DNA from: Paraglomus occultum
Taxonomy: Eukaryota > Glomeromycota > Glomeromycetes > Paraglomerales > Paraglomeraceae
Assembly: GCA_910592205.1 (NCBI GenBank)
Contig: CAJVPJ010000388.1
Span: 1-26,467, forward strand
Reading direction: 5' to 3'
Length of the DNA stretch: 26,467 bases
The position numbers and the translations under genes were made by a program. Of the stretch, positions 11,852 to 21,675 are shown piece after piece (positions within the stretch are counted from its first letter, which is position 1; every line of letters begins with the position of its first letter). The notes beneath the pieces are model-generated. The model was not told where the DNA came from and did not search any database. It saw only the letters and a list, made by a program, of their open reading frames with translations.

Positions 11852-12385
11852 CTACGGATAAAGTAGTGCTGTTTTTATTTCTGTTGTTGGGTCAAGATTG
11901 ATAATTGTTATCATCGTCAGTACCGCGCATCGTCGCAAGTCTCCAATCTTCTTGACACAATGAATTGTGAAAGATGCTTGTTCTCTCACTCTCTTTGTTT
12001 CTGGTGAGTAAGCTCCCCATTTCATCGAAATAAATAAAACTATTCCAAAGTTGTATGGAATTTGTCTGAAAAAAAGAAATGTATCACGCAACAGATATGT
12101 TGCTCTTGCAATCAATCCGACATTTTGCAAAGTCTTAAACGTAGGCGCCCGCACGTTGAAAAATGTCGCCCATTCCTAAGAGCTAAAGTTTGGCCATCAC
12201 CGGAATAACCCCAATCGTTTACCACGTCGCAAACACCATACAATTAATCCCTGTACATAACGGTAGTCAGCAAAAGAAAGGAAAAGAAATTTAGTAGAAA
12301 ATGCGAAAATGCAGTGCGTGGACAGCTCTGTCATACCTAAAAAATCAAGCAAGTATCTTCTGAATTGTTTAAATTCTGTTGGCAT
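11852..12385 (-). other. Possible small spliced gene, unresolved
   Basis: Two open segments on the - strand may be exons. One starts ATG at 12385 (MPTEFKQFRRYLLDFLG, then a possible GTATGA donor). The other covers 12154-11852, with a candidate acceptor TTTTTTTCAG just before ACAAATTCC. I could not join them with canonical sites into a frame I recognise, and neither matches a family I know. The gap between hydratase and FMO is large enough for a small gene. The alternative is non-coding spacer. Confidence 0.25.
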
Positions 12386-12763
12386 TTGGACATTATTGGC
12401 CTTACGTATAGCAAATTAGAACACTTTCGTCAACGGATCCAGGCTACTTCTTTTGCAACTTGAAAAGCCTTGTTCAGTAAAAATCTAAACCTCTTGCATT
12501 GTATAGAAGTTTAGGTGGCATACTTACAATATTTACTAATTGTTTATTGTGCAGAATAAAACTAATACTAGAATGAGAATAAATAGTTGGGAAAGTTTAT
12601 TTTGTCCAACAATTGTATTTAATAATATGAGTTGAAATGAATCTATTCATCTTTCATGAAGTTAATAACAGTTCTACCAGCTACTCAATCAATAAATAAT
12701 CCTAATAATTCTATGTCATGATATGCTAAAGCACTCATTCTCGCTGTCCATTATATCCGTTCT
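12386..12763. other. Spacer downstream of the FMO gene
   Basis: AT-rich sequence between the FMO stop codon and the doubtful small locus. I see no coding signal, repeat or RNA gene. It should include the FMO 3' untranslated region. Confidence 0.4.
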
Positions 12764-14709
12764 TCAATATCCAAGTTCTTTAGCTCTGAGTTCCCTAGCA
12801 GCGAGGTGCAAATCTTCTCTCCAATTCTCAAATACTTCCTTCTTCTCGCCTGCTTCTTCATTCTTACCGCTATTAACCCATTCAAGTATTTCCCTGGTAT
12901 ACTCGCACGCGTTCACAGTGCCAAATATATGATATTTTCTAGGAGTCGTGAACATTGTATCAAGAGAAGTCAAATTATATTCTTTACGCATGGAAGTGAA
13001 AGAGGGAAGTCGGATACGGGATGCGAAGACGTGTGAGATCAGAAGAGCTTGCGCGTGGCTCACAGGGATCGGGGATACCTTTATTGGAAGGCCTACGAAT
13101 GTCAACTTAAATAAGATGGTAAAGAAAGGAAGGATACATCATAGGGGGAAGGGAGGGCGAAAAGAGATGGGTTTAGTTAGAAAGAGATAAGATACGGAGG
13201 CATCATATGATATAAACAACAGGATACCGTAAGATCAAGATAAATGTAAGCCCTCCATGGATTTCAACTTACTGTCGGATTGGGTATATAAAACACTTGT
13301 TTATACAAGTTATAAACTCTTTCTCCGCTTGTAACCAGTATTCTCTCCTGACTGACGTCTCCATTCTTTCCAATCTCAATACCGTGTAGAAAAGGATACG
13401 AATACATAAAACCTGTTGCAAAAATAATTCTATGCACATTTATAACTGTACCATCTATAAATTCGACTTGGCCGTAAGGAATGTTCCTTTTCTCGTGAAT
13501 GTAGTTGCTGTCATTGTTATTATCGTTGGATGTGTCCAAATAAGATACAATAAACCTCTTTACAATAGGTTTGACAATTACCGACTCGGCAATGCTTGTC
13601 AGTGAATCGATGTTGCGCACGGAAAGGTATATTGGTGATTTAAAAGTCAAGGCGAGTTCGCGTGAGATATCTGATCCTGATGCCGCGCTCCCTATCACTA
13701 ATGTTGGCTTAACAAAAAACCTAATGTTGAGTATAATCAGTTGATAATAAAACAATGACAGAGCAGTACAATTGACGCTACAGACGAGTCTATTTACCTG
13801 GTCTTCAAATAAATCAGGTCGGCGGTATTGCTTAGAATGCAATATGCGGTCAGGCCACGTATTTGCCCACTCCTTGAGGCCATTGATTTCTGGAATATAT
13901 GGCACATTGTAGTGACCAGTACAAACCACTACTGCATCAAAATGTTCCTCCCTCCATTCAGCCACATATTCTGCGTCATCACTGTCGTGCGCGCTAAAGT
14001 CTTTTCGATTATAATCGGGAATTGCCTCTCGATCCTCCCCAATTGTCTCCATCTTCGCATTACTCTCAACAAGACTTATTTTTTGCTTATCGTTCTGTAT
14101 TTGTTCGTCACTTGCTCTCTTCAAGCTCTTTGTAATAACCTTCCATCCATTTTCGCTTTCGATGACTCTTGTTACATTCATATTATAAGAAATAACATCA
14201 TTCAGTTTATGTTCCTCAACGAACGATTTTAGGTATGATAATATGACTTCGTGATTAGGGAATAAAGGCGTATTTGGTGGATATGTCGTATTGAAATATG
14301 TCATAACTGGCGTTGGTATATTGGTGTGAAGGCCGGCATAGATGGGAGATACATTACGGATATGATGAGTGGTGAAAGAACAAGATGATTTGGTGTTTGG
14401 CACTTCCTCAGGAGGATCGGATATCTTTGGATCCGTACTCGGAAATAACGGTACTGGTCCAGTATCCTCAGAGTAGATCCTGTTACCATGATCCTATAGT
14501 ATTTTAGTTGATAGCAGAAACGAAGGTCGCGAATCATAAGAATCTTACCATACTCCTCCAGGTTGTTCGCCTCTCTCATAAACAATTACGTTCAACCCAA
14601 TATCCATCAGGACTTTAGCTACTATCATGCCAGCGACACCGGCACCTATGACACATACTTTTTGTATTTTATACGGGAATGTGTAATCGTCTGCTGTACT
14701 TTCTGACAT
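12764..14709 (-). CDS. Flavin-containing monooxygenase (FMO-like), about 542 aa
   Basis: An FAD/NADPH enzyme that inserts one oxygen into N- or S-containing or ketone substrates; its substrate cannot be read from sequence. Proposed - strand exons are 14709-14554, 14493-13798, 13707-13273 and 13105-12764. The FAD site is VIGAGVAG (20-27), followed by VIVYERGEQPGG. The NADPH site is VIGSAASGSD (288-297). CTGHYNVPY (243-251) and FATGF are further family landmarks. The FMO-identifying segment reads WPDRILHSKQY (265-275), keeping His and Tyr but with Trp for Phe and Asp for Gly. A charged insert at about 178-230 is poorly conserved in type. Intron 1 is ambiguous: the better-looking donor (GTAAGATT, 14548) shifts the frame, whereas GTATGG at 14553 keeps it but drops the expected Val-Trp after GG. 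Intron 2 (90 nt) is open in frame. The C-terminal exon matches the family (FVGLPIKV). Confidence 0.9.
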
Positions 14710-15918
14710 ACTGAGACAATGTTCATATGTTCGCTGACAAGTGTGTCACCGATAATGAATGTTGATCCGATTGATCTCCATATTTTGCGAACCCTGACAT
14801 GCAGCGAACAAAACGAATTCAAATTACATCACGTGGCTTGACTAAAAATATATGTAAATCGTATTAGATAGCGAAGCAACAAATACCATATCCATTGTTA
14901 CTAATACTGCATTATAATTAGATATACTGAAATTCGTGTTACATTGCTAGTAGGATAGATTTATTATATTAATATTAATGTATTGTCTTATAACTTAATT
15001 AACTGTTCAATAAAGCCTAAACCAAATTTTTAAATTGTGAGAAATCTTTTTGCTTAAGGTATAACATAGTTAATAATGACTTTTGAGTGCATTATAACAA
15101 ACTAGTTACGATATATTTTTTAAATCTGTGTCCTTAACGTAAGAAAGCATATCTCACTCAGAATTATGCAGCACTTATGAAAGTTACAAAATTTATAAAC
15201 GTTAATATTGCGAACAAGTTTTACTTATTACATGATGGCCAGCTGTGTTGGTTATTTTTTATATGAACAGCTTTTAATATTAACGTCCGATCAGCTAAAT
15301 TTCATGGTGGTCACTCATTTCTGGCAGGTTGTATGCGAGTAGCGCATCTCTTCGTAAAATCTCTCGGTTTTGATGTGGTCACGTACCCAAATCGGGTCTT
15401 CTCCCATTTCAGATGTAAATGTAATGTATCAGCAATAAATTCAGATTTTGTTTCACGAATCGAAAGGATGTTACAATGTGAAAGAAACGTCGTTTATCCG
15501 TCCGCCACGTGATCATCACCCAATTATATCACAGATCGCGTTTTCACAGTTTATTTTATAATTGTAATTGGTCATTTGTAATTATTAAGTTTTCATCAAT
15601 ATTAAACAATTATCTGTGACATAAAGTTTTAACTGTATTCTTTAGTATTAAACAACTTGTCAAGAGTTTTCGTTACATAGTGCAGATTAGAAAATTCATT
15701 GGCATGAACGTCTTACTGTTAACAAAATCAATTTTTGGGCATTCACGGATTTGAATCGCGAAGATTTTCTGCAGTATTATGTTAGTTTGATGTATTCATC
15801 CTTTCTGGCACAGCTGGTCTTGTAATACCCAGTGTACAGTTAAGTTAATATAAATATGGCTTAAGAATTCAAACTGATAAATGTTGTACATTATTTAATC
15901 TTTCCTTCGTTATATTAC
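14710..15918. other. Intergenic region, 1.2 kb
   Basis: The 5' flank of the FMO gene and 3' flank of the dehydrogenase. It is very AT-rich, with no open frame above 60 codons on either strand. I looked for tRNA-like arms and found none convincing. Confidence 0.5.
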
Positions 15919-18317
15919 TCATCGTATTGTTGGCTAATAATAAAACAAGGCTTTCATTAGAATGTGGGTCACATTATACTCACAACTTTATCAATGTGCT
16001 TACCATCGTGACAGTAGATATTTTATCATTTACGTCTTCGTGTCTCCACAATGAAATTACTGTTTTCGTTTGAGTATAGAATTGCAATCCGGATTTTCCA
16101 TCTGGAAAACAAAAGAAAGATAGCAATCAGCAAAAAAATTTATGTCTAAAAATAAAGTCAAACACACAGAAAACACTCACAAAAATTGATGTCGCCTCGT
16201 ATTGACTCACGATTTCCAGTAAAAGAAAACATTGGCAATGGAACAGGAATGGGGACATTAACTAAATGACAAAGCAAAAAGTTATATAAATCGTAACAAA
16301 ATTAATCAAGTCACGGTCAATGAGGATACCTACTTCCAACCTGCCCAGCTCCAATATTGGAAGTAAAGTATCTAGCATTACTCCCACTGTTGGTAAAGAT
16401 AGCCGTACCATTCCCATATGGATTCTTATTGATTAGTTCAATCGCTTCATTAAGAGAATTAACAAACAAACAAACAAGCACGGGACCAAAAATCTCTTCC
16501 TATAATAGTAGATAAGGAACAATTATGATTGGAGTGATTAATAATACTCAAAAGACAAAAACGATGAAGTCACTATAAAAGTCACCTTATAACACTGCAT
16601 ATGTGGTTTAACATTGACAAGAATGGTAGGTCCTAATAAATGTTTATTTGAAATGCCGGGTGTCAGATAATTGGTACACTCTTCACTCATACTAGCGTCG
16701 CGTACATACCAACAAAGTTTCCATTTTTATACTTGTCAGGAACTTGCGGGTTTCTTCCATCCAGTACCAAGTCTGCCCCCTCATCAATTCCACTTTGAAT
16801 CAGTGTCTCCACACGTTGTTTAGCTTGAGGACTGATCAATGGCCCAAGATCGGCATCTGGTTCAAAACCACCTGTGACTTTGAGTTTGCGAGCACGCTCA
16901 ATTAGCTCGGGAATCCACTTTTTTGTTTCGCCAACAAATATTGCTGTAGAAAGAGCCTTTTGAATCCAAGACGAATAAAGTAAGAAATAGGAAAAAATAA
17001 ACGCAAATGAACTATATTGTGTTTAAAATATCAAGGTTTTTATATCAGGAATTACCATGCATCGTTGTCCTGCTGCTCCAAATGCTGCCCCAGCCAGTGA
17101 ATTTAGTGTATGATTCTGAAATAGTATCCGACAATTAGCTGTATCACTCATACAATAGGAAAGCAACACTTAACTAAGCATGCAAAGTGGCATTATTAAG
17201 ATTACTTGAGTAATCTTCAACAAATGCTGTGAACCTTGTTTGCATCCGGCATAATCACACCGTGGTTTTTTGCAGCTAGATTGGCCTTTTATAAAATAAG
17301 CAAAAGTCAAACTACGAAACGTTCATAAAAAAAAATTCGATAGCTGAACATTAATCACGATGCCAACCTGAACTCTCTTGCCCTTTGCAGTACCTCTTGA
17401 ATGAATATACTTTCCGGCTACAAGTCACCGTTTGATATTCATGTTAACATTTACACGGTGTACCAGTGGCATTCTCGATATATTATACTCACCCTTATCA
17501 CTACCCACAAAAGAAATGGCTTTAATGGTTTCATTATCAATCAGATAATTGACTGTATCCACAGATCCATGTACAACATTCAAAACTCCGTTGGGCAATC
17601 CGGCTTTTTTAGTCAGTTCTGCCAATATCATCATTGCACCTGGATCTCTTTCTGATGGTTTAATTATCATTGTATTTCCCGCTGCTATAGCTAGAGGGAA
17701 CATCCAAAGAGGTATCATGGCTGGAAAATTAAATGGACATATCCCAGCTGTAACTCCCAACGGCTCCCTGATCGTATATGTATCCATGTCTCTCGATACT
17801 TCCAAGTTATCTCCCATTAGTAGATTTGTAACACCACAGGCGTTTTCAACAACTTGTAATCCTCTGAATACATCGCCCTTTGCATCGTCAAGCGTTTTCC
17901 CCTGCTCTTCGGTAATAGCTTTGGCAAGCCGGTCCATATTCTCGCGAATAAGATACTGCAGATCGAGCAGAAAACGTTGTCGAGTAAGAATAGAGCTCTC
18001 CCGCCAAGTGAGAAAGGCCTCTTGCGATGCAGCAGTGGCCGCATCAAGTTCTTCTTTGATTGGCTCTGGCACCTCTGTTACGAGCTCATTTGTTGCCTTC
18101 GAGGTTTAATCCGTTAGTAATTATAAGTATCATAATCTTTAATACGGCGTAATAGCATGGTAGGTATGCTTACTGGGTTGTGTAGTGGAATCCATTTGCT
18201 AGTACGAGATTCGGTAAATTCTCCGTTAATGTATAATTTCGTTCTAGAACTTGCGTATCGTCGTGTAATCAACGTTAATGTTGTTTGGGCTTTTCGAAAA
18301 CGTGACAAGATCATCAT
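15919..18317 (-). CDS. Methylmalonate-semialdehyde dehydrogenase (acylating), mitochondrial
   Basis: It oxidises methylmalonate or malonate semialdehyde with NAD and CoA to propionyl-CoA or acetyl-CoA, in valine and pyrimidine catabolism (ALDH6 family). Exons on the - strand are 18317-18174, 18096-17493, 17417-17368, 17285-17235, 17115-17056, 16956-16710, 16632-16586, 16499-16334, 16261-16181, 16101-16004 and 15933-15919. All ten introns are GT-AG (70-119 nt) and the frame closes exactly at 520 aa, the usual family size. The N-terminus (about 30 residues, Arg/Ser/Thr-rich, no acids) looks like a mitochondrial presequence. Family landmarks: [54 protein letters not shown], the nucleophile in [11 protein letters not shown] (Cys302), [18 protein letters not shown] and [14 protein letters not shown]. 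The last exon is 15 nt and supplies PTIR plus the stop, matching the usual MPTM-like tail. Reading through its donor instead would give a stop eight codons later. Confidence 0.96.
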
Positions 18318-18715
18318 ACAAATGCTTGCGATAAACACTAACAGGTTTGTGACTTTATTTTGGCCGGAACGTCGAAAGGGATCAACGCTGGGTGTCACAT
18401 ATTCTTTACAACAATAGCTTTTTTCGCAGGCTTGTAGATCATGACCTAAAAATAACAATAGGATGTGTTCGCGTTAGATTTACTGTTACACGGTGCCTCT
18501 CTTTATAGTAATTAAAATCGCGATATAGTATGGTGCAAGACATCTAAAGACTGAAATAAAACACCCAACTTTCAAAACCCTAAGGCTTTTTTATATTAGA
18601 GGGTTTGGAGAAAAACTAATCCGTAAGAATGATAGAGCAGATGAAGTAGAATAAAAGTTACGGTAAAGTGAAAGTTCAGCATTATTGTTCTCATAACATT
18701 TTTTATTGTTTTAAT
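18318..18715. other. Spacer upstream of the dehydrogenase
   Basis: It should hold the dehydrogenase promoter on the - strand. The frame of exon 1 stays open upstream of the first ATG (to about 18458), but the ATG-ATG pair at 18317 and 18314 precedes a clean presequence and is preferred. There is no other coding signal. Confidence 0.4.
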
Positions 18716-18883
18716 ATGCCTAAAAGAAAAGCTGCACATATGCAAGTGTCTCGAGATAAGAGAGGCAAATTTATTAAAGCAGATGAACTCAACTCGATCG
18801 ATACAGAATCAATCACATTTGAATTAATGGAGACGGAATTCAGTGATAATTTATCAGGTGAAAAACTTTGGGAAAACGATGAG
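18716..18883 (+). pseudogene. Gene-start fragment, possibly from a transposable element
   Basis: ATG at 18716 opens MPKRKAAHMQVSRDKRGKF, a basic start followed by an acidic stretch. It ends at an excellent donor, GAG|GTAAGTGA (18884). No acceptor restores a long frame. Downstream another + frame reads NHTENAWEELRPN, meets a TAG near 18943, and continues as coding-like sequence to about 19034. Basic starts of this kind are common in dispersed repeat proteins, but I cannot name a family. It is best treated as a decayed or partial gene. Confidence 0.3.
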
Positions 18884-19624
18884 GTAAGTGATTGGGGAAT
18901 ATAAATCACACAGAAAATGCATGGGAGGAGTTAAGACCAAATTAGTCCGATCAAAGTATCGCAGGCGAAAGTATTAAAATAAAGCGAAATTTGCATTATG
19001 ATTTTAAAGAATTTTATTGGATAAATGTCATGTGATTGATAAGTGATCTGCAGAACAAAATTTCGGACTGTTCGGTCTTTTACTTTAGGTGTCTTGCATC
19101 ATAATACTGTCACAAGTAAAGTGCTTGTCAAAGTAAATATGAAATTCCCGACAGAGTTCAGTAAAGAAGTGAAGGTGCATGGGGGGACATTATAATAAAC
19201 AATCACAAGGACGATTAGACTGACGACGACGGCGACGATATCTACACCAGTGATCCTTACCTTAGCATCACACTTGATGCACAATGACACCACAGAGACA
19301 TTGTGGGAGCCCTCATCACACCCAAGGATCTTCTTGTGCATATTAATATGTCAGCAGAGAAAGCCACACCATGACCAATTCATGTTTGTACATTTGATGA
19401 ACTTATACCCACTCACTGGAAACACAAAAGCTTGCCTGCATCCATTGTTGCACTCCAACAATTATTTTTGTGGGCTGCTGATATCCCTGACTTGGCCACT
19501 ATTTGTCAAAAATTGCATGTGGATAACCAGGAACATCTTGGATATGGTGCCACAAGTAATGTCTATTACTATTAATAATAATATAAATAGAAATAAATGA
19601 CTGTTAATAATAATAAACACTTGA
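18884..19624. other. Decayed coding-like sequence on both strands
   Basis: The + strand carries the broken continuation of the preceding fragment. The - strand between about 19558 and 19099 has interrupted coding-like pieces such as YLWHHIQDVPGYPHAIFDK and TKIIVGVQQWMQASF, separated by stops, then MHKKILGCDEGSHNVS with several Cys residues. I read this as remnants of one or more old elements. No family is identified. Confidence 0.3.
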
Positions 19625-19897
19625 TATCATTTCATAGTAATAGGTGGTGATGCTGTTCAGGAATTGATAGGTGCTCTTACTAAATTCCCTAATAATGGTA
19701 ACATTATTATTATTGGGGTTTTGGTAGCTCCTAGGTTTAGTCAAGGGGCAGAAGACGAAGTTGCATCATCCGATTTCGAAATCATATTAACTAATGAAGC
19801 TGACATGATTTTGAAAATAATTAACCATATTACGACTTTGTCAACTGTTACCTTACAGAATTTAGGGGCTAAAGAAAATAGAGGACCTCAAAATTAG
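19625..19897 (+). pseudogene. Mrr-like restriction-endonuclease domain fragment (tentative)
   Basis: The open frame gives VIGGDAVQELIGALTKFP, then IIIIGVLVAPRFSQGAEDE and FEIILTNEADM. The order (rejection-of-others segment, a hydrophobic strand with GVLVA, an FSxxA helix, then a strand ending ILTN) resembles the C-terminal part of type IV Mrr-like endonuclease domains that occur in some fungal repeat families. The catalytic Asp/Glu-x-Lys part would lie upstream and is not seen, so this is a remnant if the reading is right. The match is from memory and is weak. Confidence 0.3.
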
Positions 19898-19958
19898 AAT
19901 TGAAAAATATGAAAAAAGTCTTATTAATAGTATCATTAAATTTTAAAAACATATCTTT

Positions 19959-19990
19959 AGTGGAAATAACATAATTATGTTATTTCCACT
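19959..19990. repeat. 32-bp perfect palindrome
   Basis: The half-site AGTGGAAATAACATAA is followed directly by its exact reverse complement, with no spacer. It lies 27 nt before the 34-bp tandem array. A perfect palindrome this long can extrude as a cruciform or bind a dimer. It may mark an element end or an origin. Confidence 0.9.
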
Positions 19991-20017
19991 TAGTCTAGGT
20001 TATTCCCACTCAGGTAT

Positions 20018-20179
20018 GTGTCGTGATCCAAATTTTATGACACAGACTAAGGTGTCGTAATCCGAATTTTATGACACAGACTAAGGTGTCGTGATCCAAA
20101 TTTTATGACACAGACTAAGGTGTCGTGATCCGAATTTTATGACACAGACTAAGGTGTCGTGATCCGAATTTTATGACGC
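20018..20179 (+). repeat. Tandem array of five 34-bp direct repeats
   Basis: Units start at 20018, 20052, 20086, 20120 and 20154; four are full and the last is cut after about 26 nt. Each begins GTGTCGTGATCC, continues (A/G)AATTTTATGACAC and ends AGACTAAG. Units differ by only one or two substitutions, so the array is young or homogenised. GTGTC at the start and GACAC about 18 nt later form short inverted arms inside each unit. The arrangement is iteron-like: identical spacing, no spacers. Confidence 0.95.
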
Positions 20180-20206
20180 ATAGGTAGACAGCTTGTATAC
20201 CCGATC

Positions 20207-20690
20207 TAGGTTATGATGTACCGTCATTTGAGTGACGCGTTTTCTATTATAATTCAAATTCGATAACATTATATTGTATACCGGTTTGGTGTTTGTGGGT
20301 GGTTTCTGCTACAATAGATTAACTAATTTAGGTTATGATGTCCCCGTATTGTTATCGCGAGTTTGATAAATCGAACACATTTTATATGTCATTTGATATC
20401 GTATGTTGGCTTATCGTTCTCAACCGATTTCCATCGTAATAAAATAGCTGAGTTAGGTTATGCTGACTTGTTGGCCTTAACGCGAGTTTGACCGGTCAAT
20501 TGCGATATTTGTATGCTAGTTTGGCAACCGTATCTGATTTCCGTTGTTGGCTCACATGGATAAAAAAATATATTCAGTTATGTATTGTTATTTGCTGGCC
20601 AATGTTACCTACCTATTGCTATCGGGTATGTTATCAAACATGTATGCGTAATTGCTATCACTTAATGCTATCTAATTACTATCGCGTATG
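20207..20690 (+). repeat. Degenerate repeats of about 122 bp
   Basis: The motif TAGGTTATG(A/C)TG recurs at 20207, 20329 and 20454, with a weaker copy (TCAGTTATG) at about 20574, giving spacings of 122, 125 and 120. Shared pieces inside the units include CGCGAGTTTGA and GATTTCC. An earlier TAGGTTATT stands alone at 19996. The block then passes into short TGCTATC/TAATTGCTATCG motifs up to about 20725. The repeats are old compared with the 34-bp array. Confidence 0.7.
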
Positions 20691-20869
20691 CTATATACAC
20701 GCTATCTAATTGCTATCGAATACGTTATATTAGAATATGCCGATTTTGATTGCTGGAATTTTCGATACCAGAAATATATCCTGAGAACATACATATTAAA
20801 AAGCAGGTTAACTTCGACTAAATATATAAGAAGGCGGGGTATATAACTGCAAATAAATCTGATGTTGAC

Positions 20870-21390
20870 TATCCGAAAACATATCATTAAATGGGTAGCC
20901 ATCTCCCATAATTATTATAATATATTACTGAAGTTAGCTACCATGATCACATACACAAAAATGTATCCGAAAACATATCATTAAATGGGTAGCCATCTTC
21001 ATTTTTCTTAAATATATTACTGAAGTTAGCTACCATGATTACATACCCGAAACATACCAGTAAAATAGGTAGCCATCTCCCATAATTATTATAATATATT
21101 ACCAAAGTTAGCTACCCGATATCTACCTCAATATATCATCAAGCATATACCTAAACATACTTGATCACATGTCCCAAAAACATACCACTGGCATAAGTAG
21201 CCATCTTCGATTTTCATATATAATAGCGAAGCTAGTGTCAAAGACACATATTACTGAAGATAGCTACTCCGAAAACATAACCCGAAATATATCATCGAAT
21301 AAATGTCATAAAGACATACTCGAAAACACACTTCAGGAATGGGTAGCCATCTCTCATAATCTATTACCGAAGTTATATACCCAAAGTAAT
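20870..21390 (+). repeat. Repeat array with GGTAGC/GCTACC inverted arms
   Basis: Units begin near 20870, 20964, 21044, 21171 and 21319 with a form of TATCCGAAAACATATCA, followed by GGGTAGCCATCT, an AT-rich middle and GAAGTTAGCTACC. The first two are 94 nt apart and very similar; later units diverge and vary in length. Each well-preserved unit has a 6-bp stem (GGTAGC with GCTACC; 20894-20899 with 20937-20942 in unit 1), so each could fold. No coding signal is seen. Confidence 0.85.
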
Positions 21391-21488
21391 TCACTAATCG
21401 AGACCGCAATTCTCTTCATTCATCTTACTAAAACTTGATGCATCTTTTTTTGACATCTCTTACCAGGCATGAAAAAATTAATTGCGCG

Positions 21489-21675
21489 ATAATGAGGCAC
21501 GTAGCGCTGAATTGTTATCATATTTGTAGTGCCGAATTGTTAGCAGTTGTTAGTTTCGCATAATTTATTCGAATATCGATCACGGATGAGGCACATAGTG
21601 CCAAATTGCTAACTATTATAATGTACTCGAGTATTGATCAGGGATGAGGCACGTAGTGCCGAATTGCTATCACCA
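21489..21675 (+). repeat. GGCAC/GTGCC palindromic repeats
   Basis: ATGAGGCAC(G/A)TAG(T/C)G recurs at 21492, 21586 and 21644, followed by a form of CCGAATTGCTATCA. A partial copy (TAGTGCCGAATTGTTA) lies at 21527. In the two better copies GGCAC and GTGCC are separated by three nt, a compact inverted repeat. ATCGATCACGG and TTGATCAGGG precede the second and third copies. Confidence 0.85.

Noticed and set aside
13828-14232. 134-codon + strand frame
   Set aside because: It is antisense to FMO exon 2, which carries family motifs.
15741-15765. GATTTGAATCGCG as a tRNA T-arm
   Set aside because: No acceptor stem, D-arm or anticodon arm can be built around it.
17549-18109. 186-codon + strand frame
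   Set aside because: It is antisense to dehydrogenase exon 2, which is strongly conserved on the - strand.
10056-18317. Metabolic gene cluster (hydratase, FMO, dehydrogenase on one strand)
   Set aside because: The enzymes belong to different pathways and compartments, and the spacers are 1 kb or more; shared strand alone is weak evidence.
20018-20179. CRISPR-like array
   Set aside because: Units are directly adjacent with no unique spacers, and the genome is eukaryotic.
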